64,000 bases of DNA from Bacteroidetes bacterium UBA2364 (GTDB lineage: Bacteria > Bacteroidota > Rhodothermia > Rhodothermales > UBA2364): contig DDTM01000086.1 in assembly GCA_002344075.1 (NCBI GenBank), positions 1 to 64,000 of the forward strand, given 5' to 3'. Position numbers and translations under genes: made by a program. The notes beneath the pieces were generated by a model. That model ran no database searches, was not told where the DNA came from, and saw only the letters and a program-made list of their open reading frames with translations. Positions 17,209-24,564 of the stretch are shown here, in pieces (the stretch's first letter is position 1; each line of letters opens with the position of its first letter).

Positions 17209-17850
17209 TTAAGCCGCAGCAGCCGTAACCATTCTGCCGGAGTGGTTTACCCTCCCTACGTATCGGCCCAGTACACGAACTTCCTCGAAGAGGGCTGGAT
17301 GGATTTTTACGTCAGGGAATTCATCATTTGCCGGAACCAGGTGGAGGCCCTGTTCGTCAGTATATATACGTTTCAAGGTTGTTTGTCCATTATATAAAAC
17401 GGCTCCAATACCACCATTCGGAATGTCTTCATCTATCAATAAGACCAAGTCTCCATCCTGAATTCCTTCATTAACCATCGAAGAACCTTTTACGCGCAGG
17501 GCAAACATACGGTTATACCGACGACGGTTGAGCAGGTCTATCGTAATGGTTCCCAGATTTTCTTCGACTGCTTCTTGCAAACAACCCGCAGTAATGACTC
17601 CTCGGATTCGGATTTTGCGTCTTTGCTGTTCTTCTTCGGGTGTGGTTAATTGGTACCCATTGAGGTCTTTCCGGAGGTATCCTTTTTTTTGCAGGGCTTG
17701 CAGGTTTTGGGTCACACTGTTTGGAGAGCGGAAGTCAAATCGGTCTGAAATATCATTATACGTGGGCCACAAGCCTGTCTCGCGAACGTAATCCCGCAAA
17801 AATTGCAAGAACGCTGTTTGTTTAGGAGTGAGGGGGTTGCGATTTATCAT
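17209..17850 (-). CDS. LexA-like repressor (upstream paralogue)
   Basis: 213 residues when started at 17850, the ATG that aligns with the other LexA (MINRNPLTPKQ against MINRKQLTPKQ); a longer frame upstream crosses the promoter. Winged helix, cleavage Ala88-Gly89 (VITAGCLQEA), Ser124 (VKGSSMVNEG) and Lys160 (TTLKRI) are all present, so it should self-cleave. It differs from the neighbour mainly in the linker (residues 70-83, Glu/Arg-rich) and in a Cys after the cleaved bond. It is first in the pair, behind a strong promoter. Possible roles are a second SOS regulator, a heterodimer partner or a recent duplicate. Confidence 0.9.
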   Translation of the reverse strand: MINRNPLTPKQTAFLQFLRDYVRETGLWPTYNDISDRFDFRSPNSVTQNLQALQKKGYLRKDLNGYQLTTPEEEQQRRKIRIRGVITAGCLQEAVEENLGTITIDLLNRRRYNRMFALRVKGSSMVNEGIQDGDLVLLIDEDIPNGGIGAVLYNGQTTLKRIYTDEQGLHLVPANDEFPDVKIHPALFEEVRVLGRYVGRVNHSGRMVTAAAA

Positions 17851-17886
17851 GGTGATTTGGTATGACAATACTTTTACTTGTGTCTC

Positions 17887-17948
17887 ACATATATAATACA
17901 TAATTCCACTTGCCATGTCAAGCATTTGCAAGGGGGACACATATGTTA
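17887..17948 (-). promoter_or_regulatory. lexA promoter with candidate SOS operators
   Basis: On the minus strand, TTGACA (17916-17921) and TATTAT (17893-17898) are separated by exactly 17 bp, close to the sigma-70 consensus, and lie ~43 bp upstream of the LexA-like start. ATATGTG occurs just upstream of the -35 (within ACACATATGT, 17937-17946) and again overlapping the end of the -10 (17887-17893). The first lies in the near-palindrome CACATATGTTAA, which resembles the Gram-positive LexA box GAAC-ATAT-GTTC. The operator role is inferred. Confidence 0.65.
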
Positions 17949-17967
17949 AATATAAAATTAGCGAAGA

Positions 17968-18717
17968 TCAGGTGTCCATTTGTGCCAGTACATCGCGGGT
18001 ACGAGATCGGTGTAGGCCTTCAAAATGATGGGTTAAATAAGCATCTATGAGTTGTCGTACCTCATTTCGGGTTTGTGGATCGAGGGCAAATCTAAGCAGG
18101 GTTTCTAATGGAGCCAAAGCAAGGGTGGCCAAGGCACGCAAGGCAGCCCTGCTGGCACGTTTTGCGACACCTTGAATTTGGATATGCGCTGGCAAAACCG
18201 ACCCCTGTTCCAACAAAAACCAACCACCTTCTTCGCCGACTTCTTCCACGGTTGTTTTTTTGATGTGGGGTGCAACGCCAAACAGAACGGCGAGCCGTAA
18301 CTCAAAATAAAACAAAATGTTATCAGCATGGTATGTTACATCATTCAGGGTGGCGAGTGCTTCTAATAACAAGGTGAACAGCGGGATGTTTATGGCCTCT
18401 GTCTCGGAAACAGCATCCACCAGTTCCACCATCTGAAATGCCAATGCGGTTTTAGCCGGATTGCGGATCAGGTCATAAAGGGGATACAATCGGGTGGTTT
18501 CGCTCAGTGTTTGCAGGTCACGTGTAGGTTTGTGATAATAAACCGCTTGGATGTACGAAAGTGGCTCTAATGTGGCGCCAAAACGACTTTTTAGAGACCT
18601 TGCCCCCTTTGCTAAAACCGAAACCTTGCCCTTTTTTCGAGTAAAAAGGGTGATAATTTGGCTTGTTTCCCCATAGTTCATACGGCGCAAGACAATGGCT
18701 TCGGATTTTAGTATCAT
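17968..18717 (-). CDS. recO: DNA repair protein RecO
   Basis: 249 residues. The N-terminal OB fold (residues 1-80) begins with the typical MILKSEAIVLRRMNYGETSQI and contains FTRKKGKVSVLAKGARS. The C-terminal helical part carries ILFYFELRLAVLFG, the usual RecO pattern ahead of the zinc position. The cysteines of the zinc site are missing, as in many RecO proteins. RecO helps load RecA on SSB-coated single strands with RecR/RecF. It lies upstream of the two lexA genes on the same strand (117-bp gap with the lexA promoter), so a repair/SOS cluster is present. Confidence 0.92.
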   Translation of the reverse strand: MILKSEAIVLRRMNYGETSQIITLFTRKKGKVSVLAKGARSLKSRFGATLEPLSYIQAVYYHKPTRDLQTLSETTRLYPLYDLIRNPAKTALAFQMVELVDAVSETEAINIPLFTLLLEALATLNDVTYHADNILFYFELRLAVLFGVAPHIKKTTVEEVGEEGGWFLLEQGSVLPAHIQIQGVAKRASRAALRALATLALAPLETLLRFALDPQTRNEVRQLIDAYLTHHFEGLHRSRTRDVLAQMDT

Positions 18718-18807
18718 GGATTTATGTTCGATGACATCTCAAACGACGCTGAAGACCTTTTGTCACATGGTTCCGAAAAATACAACATCTCATAGATTTC
18801 CCACACT

Positions 18808-21189
18808 TTATCGGGGTTGGACCCCTTCTGGTGCTCCTTTTGTTTTAAACCTAATTTGCATAACCGAGTACGTCTCCCCTCGAAAAGAAGCGTCCAATGA
18901 TATTTGATTAAGGCCATTGATCAATGAAGGAGGAGTCAGCGGTAAGGTTAGCGTAGCACGCTGACGACCTTTCTCATCATATACTCGGACAAGCGGCGTA
19001 CCATCCACCACTACACTTTCATTGGGCTGAAGGCTAACGGGTAGCCGTAACTCCGCCGACCGATTGAGCACCAAGACTGGATTTTCGATGCTGCTGGATG
19101 CTCCGGATTCGGTAGTGGGGGCGAGGACTTCCAGCCGAAATTGCAGGGGTTGGCTTTCGTTGTGGTTTATTACCTCAAAAGTGTTCGCTGTGGGTTCTCC
19201 GGGCTGTAAATCTCGTTTTTGGTGCCGGAAGAACGGAGACCAATAAAAGGGGTATAGTTCCCATTGATTACTGGCTATTTTTCTAAGATGGAATTCGTTT
19301 TCAGGATTTTTCAGGCGTTCACGTTGTTCATCACTAAACGCATGAGATAGACGTGCCTGTTCCCACTCGCGGATGGCGTCCAATAGTGTAGGTGTTAAAG
19401 GATTTTTTTGTGCGTCGTTTACGCGAAGCACCATTGCAAAACCTGCTTTATAACCAGCAGCTCGTGCCAGCATCCACTCCATTTCCGTAAGTGACGTAGT
19501 GGCCGTCATTAGGTACCAGCCCAACATATTGGGCATAAAATTTCGTTCAAAGAGCGATTGATTCTTGATCCGGTATTCTTGCATACTTTCCCGAAAACCT
19601 CCATACCAAGGCTCTCCCCAGTTACAATATGTATTGATATGCCAGTAGAAGTGTTTGGAATTACTGGTTCCATTCACCACAAAATGCTTTGTGTTATCGT
19701 AGAACACCTTGGAAAACGCCTCGATACCATAGTCACCTTGACCACTTGCAGCCCCCCCTTCATGTCCGTCGAAATCCAAATGATCAATCCCGGTATCATT
19801 AAACAGTTGGGCCAGATTTCGGGCAATTTCGTATTGCAACGAGAGGTTTGGGAAAACCACTTCGTAGGCATGATCAAATAACTTGGCAATTTCGGCAGTT
19901 TTTGGATGTGCCGTTGCCGTGCTCCCAAAAGCTCCACGCTGACAATCCAATAATTGATAGGGTGCGGTTTTTGAAACAGCCCTGTACCGAATCAATTCAT
20001 CCCCAATGCGCACCAACCGTAGCCAGTTGTCTTGGTTGTAATCAAAATATTCTGGGGATGCGATAGGAATGATGGTGGCATCAGCGGTAATGGCTTCGGT
20101 GAGGGCACTACTTCCACGCTTGACCAGACGCTTATCTGGAGTGGGTGAGACGTAAGGGTCGGTTGGGTTGATAAAATTGGTCAGGGTATGGACGCCAAAA
20201 TGAATGTCAGCTGCATGGGCCTTCTCGACCGCCCTTTTCACGCCTGCCGTTCCATTGGGAAAAAAGAGGGGGTTCCAGTCATAAGTACCCCATGTCTTAA
20301 AAGGTCCTTCATGATAGAGCGACATCAGGCCTGCCCGTTTGGTATGGGCAATCATTTCATCCACCTGTCCTTCGTCAAAATTGGAAATGATATAGGAACG
20401 ACCCATCTGAGGAGATTTCTTGATCCAAACCCCTTTATAAACCGGATGTGGCAGCCCTTCTGCTTGCTCAATAGCGCCAATGGTGTCTAATGCTTCGCCT
20501 GCAGGAACACCGAATAATGCAATTTTAGAACCCGTTACTGTCTCCTTTTCCAAAGGCTCTATGGGCATATTTTTAAACGCGCCATTCCATACATCTGCAA
20601 GCCGAGTACGCGAACGGTTGATGGAATACGCCTGCAACGTGCTGCCCCAACGTGTGGGCAAAGCAGTAGAACCTCGCGAACCGTCGTACCCTTCATCATT
20701 TTTGGGGTATCCGCCTATGGTCTTGAGGTTGAGTGCCTGAATGCCAATCGCAAATTGGCCATTGCGAACCACCCCCACAATCTCGCCTATGGTTTCTTGA
20801 ATGGTGGTAGTAAATGAACCCCAAAGCACCCGATCTATCTGAACGGTAGGCATTGCCTTGGTTACTTCAAATACCAAATGCGTGGATTTTTGCTCAACTC
20901 GAATGTCCACCCGAATTCGGCTTGGTCGAAAAAAGAGAGAAAGCACCTTGTTACGGGCATTCCACTTCATGGCGGATGGGGCGTGCCAGATGTGATCTAT
21001 ATCCCGTACTTGCATCAACACGGAAGCGGTGTCTCGATAGGCATACTCGTGTCGTTGTGTCTTATCGAATAGGGATAATACACGCCCACGTCCGTCCAAC
21101 TGCATCCGAAATGTCGGGTTTTCCAACACAGCTTGGGCACGAAGAAGTGGGCTAAGTAGCAACAAAATAAGGAGCAACAAAGGTCTCAT
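18808..21189 (-). CDS. Large secreted protein, probable TIM-barrel glycoside hydrolase
   Basis: 793 residues from the ATG at 21189, which opens into a signal peptide (MRPLLLLILLLLSPLLRAQA); the longer frame adds a hydrophilic leader. The N-terminal ~240 residues are beta-rich, like the super-sandwich before many glycosidase barrels. The central region has GVWIKKSPQMGRSYIIS, GLMSLYHEGPFKTWG, HFGVHTLTNFI, DHLDFDGHEGG (near residue 470) and YWHINTYCNWGEPWYGG. These are strand-end acidic and aromatic motifs of a (beta/alpha)8 glycosidase, with the DFDG Asp a candidate nucleophile. The C-terminus (~600-793) is beta-sandwich again. I cannot name the GH family or substrate. Divergent from a membrane-protein gene. 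Confidence 0.65.
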   Translation of the reverse strand: MRPLLLLILLLLSPLLRAQAVLENPTFRMQLDGRGRVLSLFDKTQRHEYAYRDTASVLMQVRDIDHIWHAPSAMKWNARNKVLSLFFRPSRIRVDIRVEQKSTHLVFEVTKAMPTVQIDRVLWGSFTTTIQETIGEIVGVVRNGQFAIGIQALNLKTIGGYPKNDEGYDGSRGSTALPTRWGSTLQAYSINRSRTRLADVWNGAFKNMPIEPLEKETVTGSKIALFGVPAGEALDTIGAIEQAEGLPHPVYKGVWIKKSPQMGRSYIISNFDEGQVDEMIAHTKRAGLMSLYHEGPFKTWGTYDWNPLFFPNGTAGVKRAVEKAHAADIHFGVHTLTNFINPTDPYVSPTPDKRLVKRGSSALTEAITADATIIPIASPEYFDYNQDNWLRLVRIGDELIRYRAVSKTAPYQLLDCQRGAFGSTATAHPKTAEIAKLFDHAYEVVFPNLSLQYEIARNLAQLFNDTGIDHLDFDGHEGGAASGQGDYGIEAFSKVFYDNTKHFVVNGTSNSKHFYWHINTYCNWGEPWYGGFRESMQEYRIKNQSLFERNFMPNMLGWYLMTATTSLTEMEWMLARAAGYKAGFAMVLRVNDAQKNPLTPTLLDAIREWEQARLSHAFSDEQRERLKNPENEFHLRKIASNQWELYPFYWSPFFRHQKRDLQPGEPTANTFEVINHNESQPLQFRLEVLAPTTESGASSSIENPVLVLNRSAELRLPVSLQPNESVVVDGTPLVRVYDEKGRQRATLTLPLTPPSLINGLNQISLDASFRGETYSVMQIRFKTKGAPEGVQPR

Positions 21190-21271
21190 ATACACGAAGT
21201 TTATGGTGGATCCGAAACGAACAAGATAAAGGGAAATAGAGGCCATTACAAATAGGGATGCAGCACTTTCA

Positions 21272-21301
21272 TTGACTACCACATATGTGTAAGTCTATTA
21301 T
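21272..21301 (+). promoter_or_regulatory. Sigma-70-like promoter with an embedded palindrome
   Basis: TTGACT (21272-21277) and TATTAT (21296-21301) are 18 bp apart, 110 bp upstream of the plus-strand membrane-protein start. Between them lies the perfect 10-bp palindrome CACATATGTG (21280-21289), which shares ACATATGT with the site near the lexA promoter. A regulator bound here would block the promoter and could also affect the divergent glycosidase-like gene. Confidence 0.55.
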
Positions 21302-21410
21302 TAACAAGGGCTCATATTGGTTTTGGCATGAAAAATGTATATCCTTTTATTAAGCATGGATGTTGTAAAACATACGCATCTTTTACCTTACCTCTCAATC
21401 CTTAAAGTAT

Positions 21411-21956
21411 ATGAAAAATATTGCATTAGGCGGGTTTATTTCTGCGATAGCTACCTTTATGTGGGGCTTTTTATTTTGGGCTACCCCCATCAGCCAACCT
21501 GCTATGAAACACGCTACGCCTGAACAAAATACCACCATCCGAGAAATCCTGAAGCAAAACCTCTCGGAAACCGGAACCTATTTTATACCTGATCAGATGC
21601 ACGATATGGATGGCTTTATGCACCAACACCGCGAAGGTCCGTTGGCCACCATTCACTTTCGACGTGAAGGCGCAGAGGCAATGGGCCTCGGTGTTATGCT
21701 GCAAGGCTTGTTCCATATGATGATCGTTTGGCTTTTTGTGGGCTGGGTGTTATCACAATTCCGTCAATTAGACACCTATACGAAACGCTTACGGACGGTC
21801 TTGTTTTTTGGTGTTGCTTCGGCAGTATGGAGTACATTGGGAATGCCCATCTGGTATTTTCAGCCGTGGGCCTACTGGATGATGACGTGTGTGTATGATG
21901 TAGGTGCTTGGGCAATTGCGGCTGCGATATTGGCCCGGTTTATTAAACCTGCATAA
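21411..21956 (+). CDS. Small membrane protein of unknown function
   Basis: 181 residues. One N-terminal transmembrane helix (FISAIATFMWGFLFWA) is followed by a ~60-residue outside loop rich in Met and His (IPDQMHDMDGFMHQH), then three more helices (GLFHMMIVWLFVGWVL, TVLFFGVASAVWSTLGM, CVYDVGAWAIAAAILA). The Met/His-rich loop could bind metal, but nothing else supports that. I do not recognise the family. The start at 21411 is preceded by the 21272-21301 promoter, and the gene ends at a strong terminator, so it is monocistronic. If the CACATATGTG palindrome is a LexA site, it would be damage-inducible. Confidence 0.75.
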   Translation: MKNIALGGFISAIATFMWGFLFWATPISQPAMKHATPEQNTTIREILKQNLSETGTYFIPDQMHDMDGFMHQHREGPLATIHFRREGAEAMGLGVMLQGLFHMMIVWLFVGWVLSQFRQLDTYTKRLRTVLFFGVASAVWSTLGMPIWYFQPWAYWMMTCVYDVGAWAIAAAILARFIKPA

Positions 21957-21983
21957 TGCTTGCGCTACCTAATGAAGCCTGTC

Positions 21984-22010
21984 GGCCTGTCTTTTGGACA
22001 GGCCGTTTTC
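21984..22010 (+). terminator. Rho-independent terminator
   Basis: A perfect 8-bp GC-rich stem, GGCCTGTC / GACAGGCC, with loop TTTTG followed by GTTTTC, 27 bp past the membrane-protein stop codon. Confidence 0.85.
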
Positions 22011-22033
22011 ATAACAACAGGTAAATCATCAAC

Positions 22034-22500
22034 TTAAGAAACCATGGGAATAGGGATCCAAATATCCTATTCTGCCGCAGAACCGTCTGGATCATAACCC
22101 TCCCTAAGGACTTCAATATGGGTACGGGTATCCGTAGTATGGCCAGAAATACAGCATCCACTCCATAAAGATATGATGTGCTGTTTTTGGGAACGTGTGT
22201 GCAAGGCCTTGATGCCGGAAAACCACATATAGTCCAGCCCGAACGTTTAAAAAGGCCAAACCCGAAGGGAGTATTCCCTCTTTACAGGCGACAACAGCGG
22301 CCCATTTTTCGAACCCGGCCTGTGGATCCGGATGAACAGCAGACCAATCCGGCGTATAACGCTGAAAGGAGTACAACCCGTCGTCGGTGCGGTGCATAAT
22401 TTGGCTGCGCAATGGAATAAACGATCGCCAGAGTTCCGGGTATAAGAACTCTACCTGCGAGCAAAAAACCAGTTCTCTTTATAATCTGGGGCGAATCCAT
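22034..22500 (-). pseudogene. GyrI-like / AraC effector-binding domain protein, broken
   Basis: From ATG 22500 the sequence begins MDSPQIIKRTGFLLAG. It must shift frame near 22440-22450 to continue as ELWRSFIPLRSQIMHRTDDGL, then GLYVVFRHQGLAHTFPKT and HIFMEWML, which are GyrI-like small-molecule-binding signatures. A second shift near 22160 restores SGHTTDTRTHIEVLREGYDPDG. An in-frame TAG (22067-22069) then precedes DIWIPIPMVS and the natural-looking TAA at 22034-22036. Two frameshifts and one stop mean no full product. It lies 1 bp after a DUF1801 gene on the same strand, so it was probably the last gene of that operon. Confidence 0.8.
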
Positions 22501-22501
22501 C

Positions 22502-22873
22502 TTATTTTCTGGTTTTTCGGGCCTTCTTAGCCAACTGTTCTGCCTTCCGCCATTGCACAATCCGTTCAATCAATGCCCATGGTATGGGGCGGTCCAACGG
22601 GAACTGTACCGAACCTTTGCCCTTCTTGTATCCGGCTAAGTCTGCTTCAAATGCCTGAAGGCCCGATGGTGCGGGGTAAAACCCGATGTGCCGTTCATAG
22701 GCGGCGATGTGTACCAAATTGCCATTGAGTACCCAAGTTGGGATGCCATACGAAATTGCTTCGGTTGCATCCGGCACGAGACCACGTATAAACATCCGTA
22801 TTTCTTGTAAAACGGATTGAGTAGCCTCCGGAGACTGTGCGATATATTCGTCTATATTTGTGGGCTTGTTCAT
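22502..22873 (-). CDS. DUF1801 (YdhG-like) protein
   Basis: 123 residues when started at 22873 (MNKPTNIDEYIAQSP), the ATG matching family N-termini; the longer frame overlaps the upstream gene. Family features are the core TEAISYGIPTWVLNGNLVHIAAYERHIGFYP and the signature GYKKGKGSVQFPLDRPIPWALIERIVQWR. Members have been linked to iron handling in Bacillus and to stress, but no activity is firmly known. It overlaps the upstream membrane-protein gene by 4 bp (ATGA), so it is translationally coupled, and it directly precedes the GyrI-like pseudogene. Confidence 0.88.
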   Translation of the reverse strand: MNKPTNIDEYIAQSPEATQSVLQEIRMFIRGLVPDATEAISYGIPTWVLNGNLVHIAAYERHIGFYPAPSGLQAFEADLAGYKKGKGSVQFPLDRPIPWALIERIVQWRKAEQLAKKARKTRK

Positions 22874-23292
22874 GCTTGGCGCTTTTGTGTTGCAGATAAT
22901 TCTGGATGGATGCGCTGGATGAGCCATACTGCGCCAAACACTTCAAGGATGCTAAGCGGGACCGCAAACACCAATAGGCCATATGGCAATACATTCATGT
23001 TTCCAATGACCACCCACATCAAAACAAATGCCATAAACCAGCCCCAAAAGATTGTCTGTATAAAAGAAAACCGTTGGAAGAGGGCTGATAGCGCAATGGC
23101 AAACAAGAAAGACCAAAGCCCCCAAACTGCACCATTGATAGGGTTATCAGGAAAAGTTAGACCCAACAAGGCATAGTGCGTAACCCAGTAGGACTTGAAT
23201 AGGATTTCATTACGTATAAACTCGGAAAGGCTGATCCAAACCGTTGCAGCCAAGATCCCACCAAGACGACGAAGGTTGATTTTATGCGACAT
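22870..23292 (-). CDS. Four-helix membrane protein of unknown function
   Basis: 140 residues from ATG 23292 (MSHKINLRRLGGILAATVW); a longer frame begins at 23346 with no better start signal. Four transmembrane segments are visible: LGGILAATVWISLSEFI, VWGLWSFLFAIALSALF, IFWGWFMAFVLMWVVIG and LPYGLLVFAVPLSILEVFGAVW. Basic residues follow the Met, suggesting N-in. No recognised motif. The stop overlaps the DUF1801 start by 4 bp, so the two are co-translated. Confidence 0.75.
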   Translation of the reverse strand: MSHKINLRRLGGILAATVWISLSEFIRNEILFKSYWVTHYALLGLTFPDNPINGAVWGLWSFLFAIALSALFQRFSFIQTIFWGWFMAFVLMWVVIGNMNVLPYGLLVFAVPLSILEVFGAVWLIQRIHPELSATQKRQA

Positions 23293-23420
23293 ACCGAGGG
23301 ATATAACAGTTACATTTGGAAAGTAGGTAATACAAATATACGGCACATAACAGAGCAGGCCAATAGTAGTACGGAGTCATGCTATCCGTTCCAAACCCAG
23401 TATGCCCGGATGTTTAAGAA

Positions 23421-23810
23421 TTACTTTAATCGTTCCAGAACCCCTTTACGTTTGACAATATTTTTATAATCCCACTGAATTTCTATGGATTTTGCTAACC
23501 AGCGCCGGAGCGCTGTAAGGTCCACCTCTTCTAAGGCAGTGTATCGTACTTCTGCGGCCTTAAAGTTGCCTTCATTTTTCAAGGTTGGCTCTTCAAAGGA
23601 CTGACCGCTCCAAAACAAGAGCCTTATACCGCTTTTCAATTTACTGTAACCCGCAATCGGATTACCATCAAGGAACCATACTGGATGTCCATGCCAGACT
23701 TTAGGGGTTGCTTCGGGTAGGCCCTGGCAGAGTTCATGGTATAGACACTCGCATATTTGCCGGTCCAATTCAGAGAGGGCATCGTGATACGCCCGTATTT
23801 CAGTCAGCAT
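23421..23810 (-). CDS. DUF1801-family protein
   Basis: 129 residues from ATG 23810; ATG 23852 is an alternative that overlaps the upstream gene by 53 bp. DUF1801 fold signs are PKVWHGHPVWFLDGNPIAGYSKLKSGIRLLFWSG and the C-terminal EVDLTALRRWLAKSIEIQWDY. It is a divergent paralogue of the DUF1801 gene about 0.5 kb downstream. It is the last gene of the run that begins with the sigma-54 activator, overlapping the hydrolase stop. Function unknown. Confidence 0.78.
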   Translation of the reverse strand: MLTEIRAYHDALSELDRQICECLYHELCQGLPEATPKVWHGHPVWFLDGNPIAGYSKLKSGIRLLFWSGQSFEEPTLKNEGNFKAAEVRYTALEEVDLTALRRWLAKSIEIQWDYKNIVKRKGVLERLK

Positions 23811-24564
23811 TTGATTGACTGGGGTGGATTTTGGTGATGAATTGCCTGACATCACTCAGAATGCGTTGCTTAAGCGCTTCGCTCCCGGCGTCGCGGAGGT
23901 CGTTGTGGCGCGTATTTTCTAATTTTACGATGTTGATTCCCCATAAATTCGCTTCTGCCCTATCAGGAAGTACACCAAGGTCGGCTTCAAATTCCTCTGC
24001 TCGAAAGGTCAGAACAGGCGGGTGTGATTTTCGAGGAACTGGCATCCGGCGATGATCCAGTGTAATGACAGCAGCAACCTCTTCAGGGAAATTTCGGGCA
24101 TATAGCAAAGAAATATCACCGCCATTGGAATGCCCAATCAAGACAGGCGCCTTTTTTGGAGTTTTAGGGAAACGAGAACGCAGGTATGTACAAACAAATT
24201 GCAGGTTTTCTACACCGCGTTCCCAAACGGGCATCCGAGCAACGAATATATCTCCCGATGTCGCAATGGGGGCATCTTGCGGTTGTTCGTGTTGTACACT
24301 GGCCACCAAAAACCCATCTTCTGCCAATCCACGGGCAAGAAAAGTATATTCGGTATTGCTGCCGTTATATCCACTGCTGATGAGGATCAATGGCGCCACT
24401 GATTGTGAACCAAAACCGAGTGGGAAGTATAACTCAATCGGAATGGTGCGGTTACGACGGACATCTCGGAGGGCCACGCTTTCCGAATGGACAAACGAGA
24501 GCGGTCTTGGTATGGCCGAGCAGCCCCAAAAAAGTAGATATACCAACACGATCGCCCTTCTCAT
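23800..24564 (-). CDS. Alpha/beta hydrolase, exported
   Basis: 254 residues. An N-terminal hydrophobic stretch ends in LLFWGC, a weak lipobox, so it may be a lipoprotein or be cut by signal peptidase I. The oxyanion region is ILISSGYNGSN, the nucleophile elbow is VLIGHSNGGD with Ser146, and a likely acid (near LDHRRMP or EFEADLG) and His (NTRHNDLRD) follow, giving a complete triad. It resembles platelet-activating-factor-acetylhydrolase or dienelactone-hydrolase relatives; the substrate is not evident. Its start overlaps the TPR gene stop by 4 bp (ATGA). Confidence 0.85.
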   Translation of the reverse strand: MRRAIVLVYLLFWGCSAIPRPLSFVHSESVALRDVRRNRTIPIELYFPLGFGSQSVAPLILISSGYNGSNTEYTFLARGLAEDGFLVASVQHEQPQDAPIATSGDIFVARMPVWERGVENLQFVCTYLRSRFPKTPKKAPVLIGHSNGGDISLLYARNFPEEVAAVITLDHRRMPVPRKSHPPVLTFRAEEFEADLGVLPDRAEANLWGINIVKLENTRHNDLRDAGSEALKQRILSDVRQFITKIHPSQSNAD

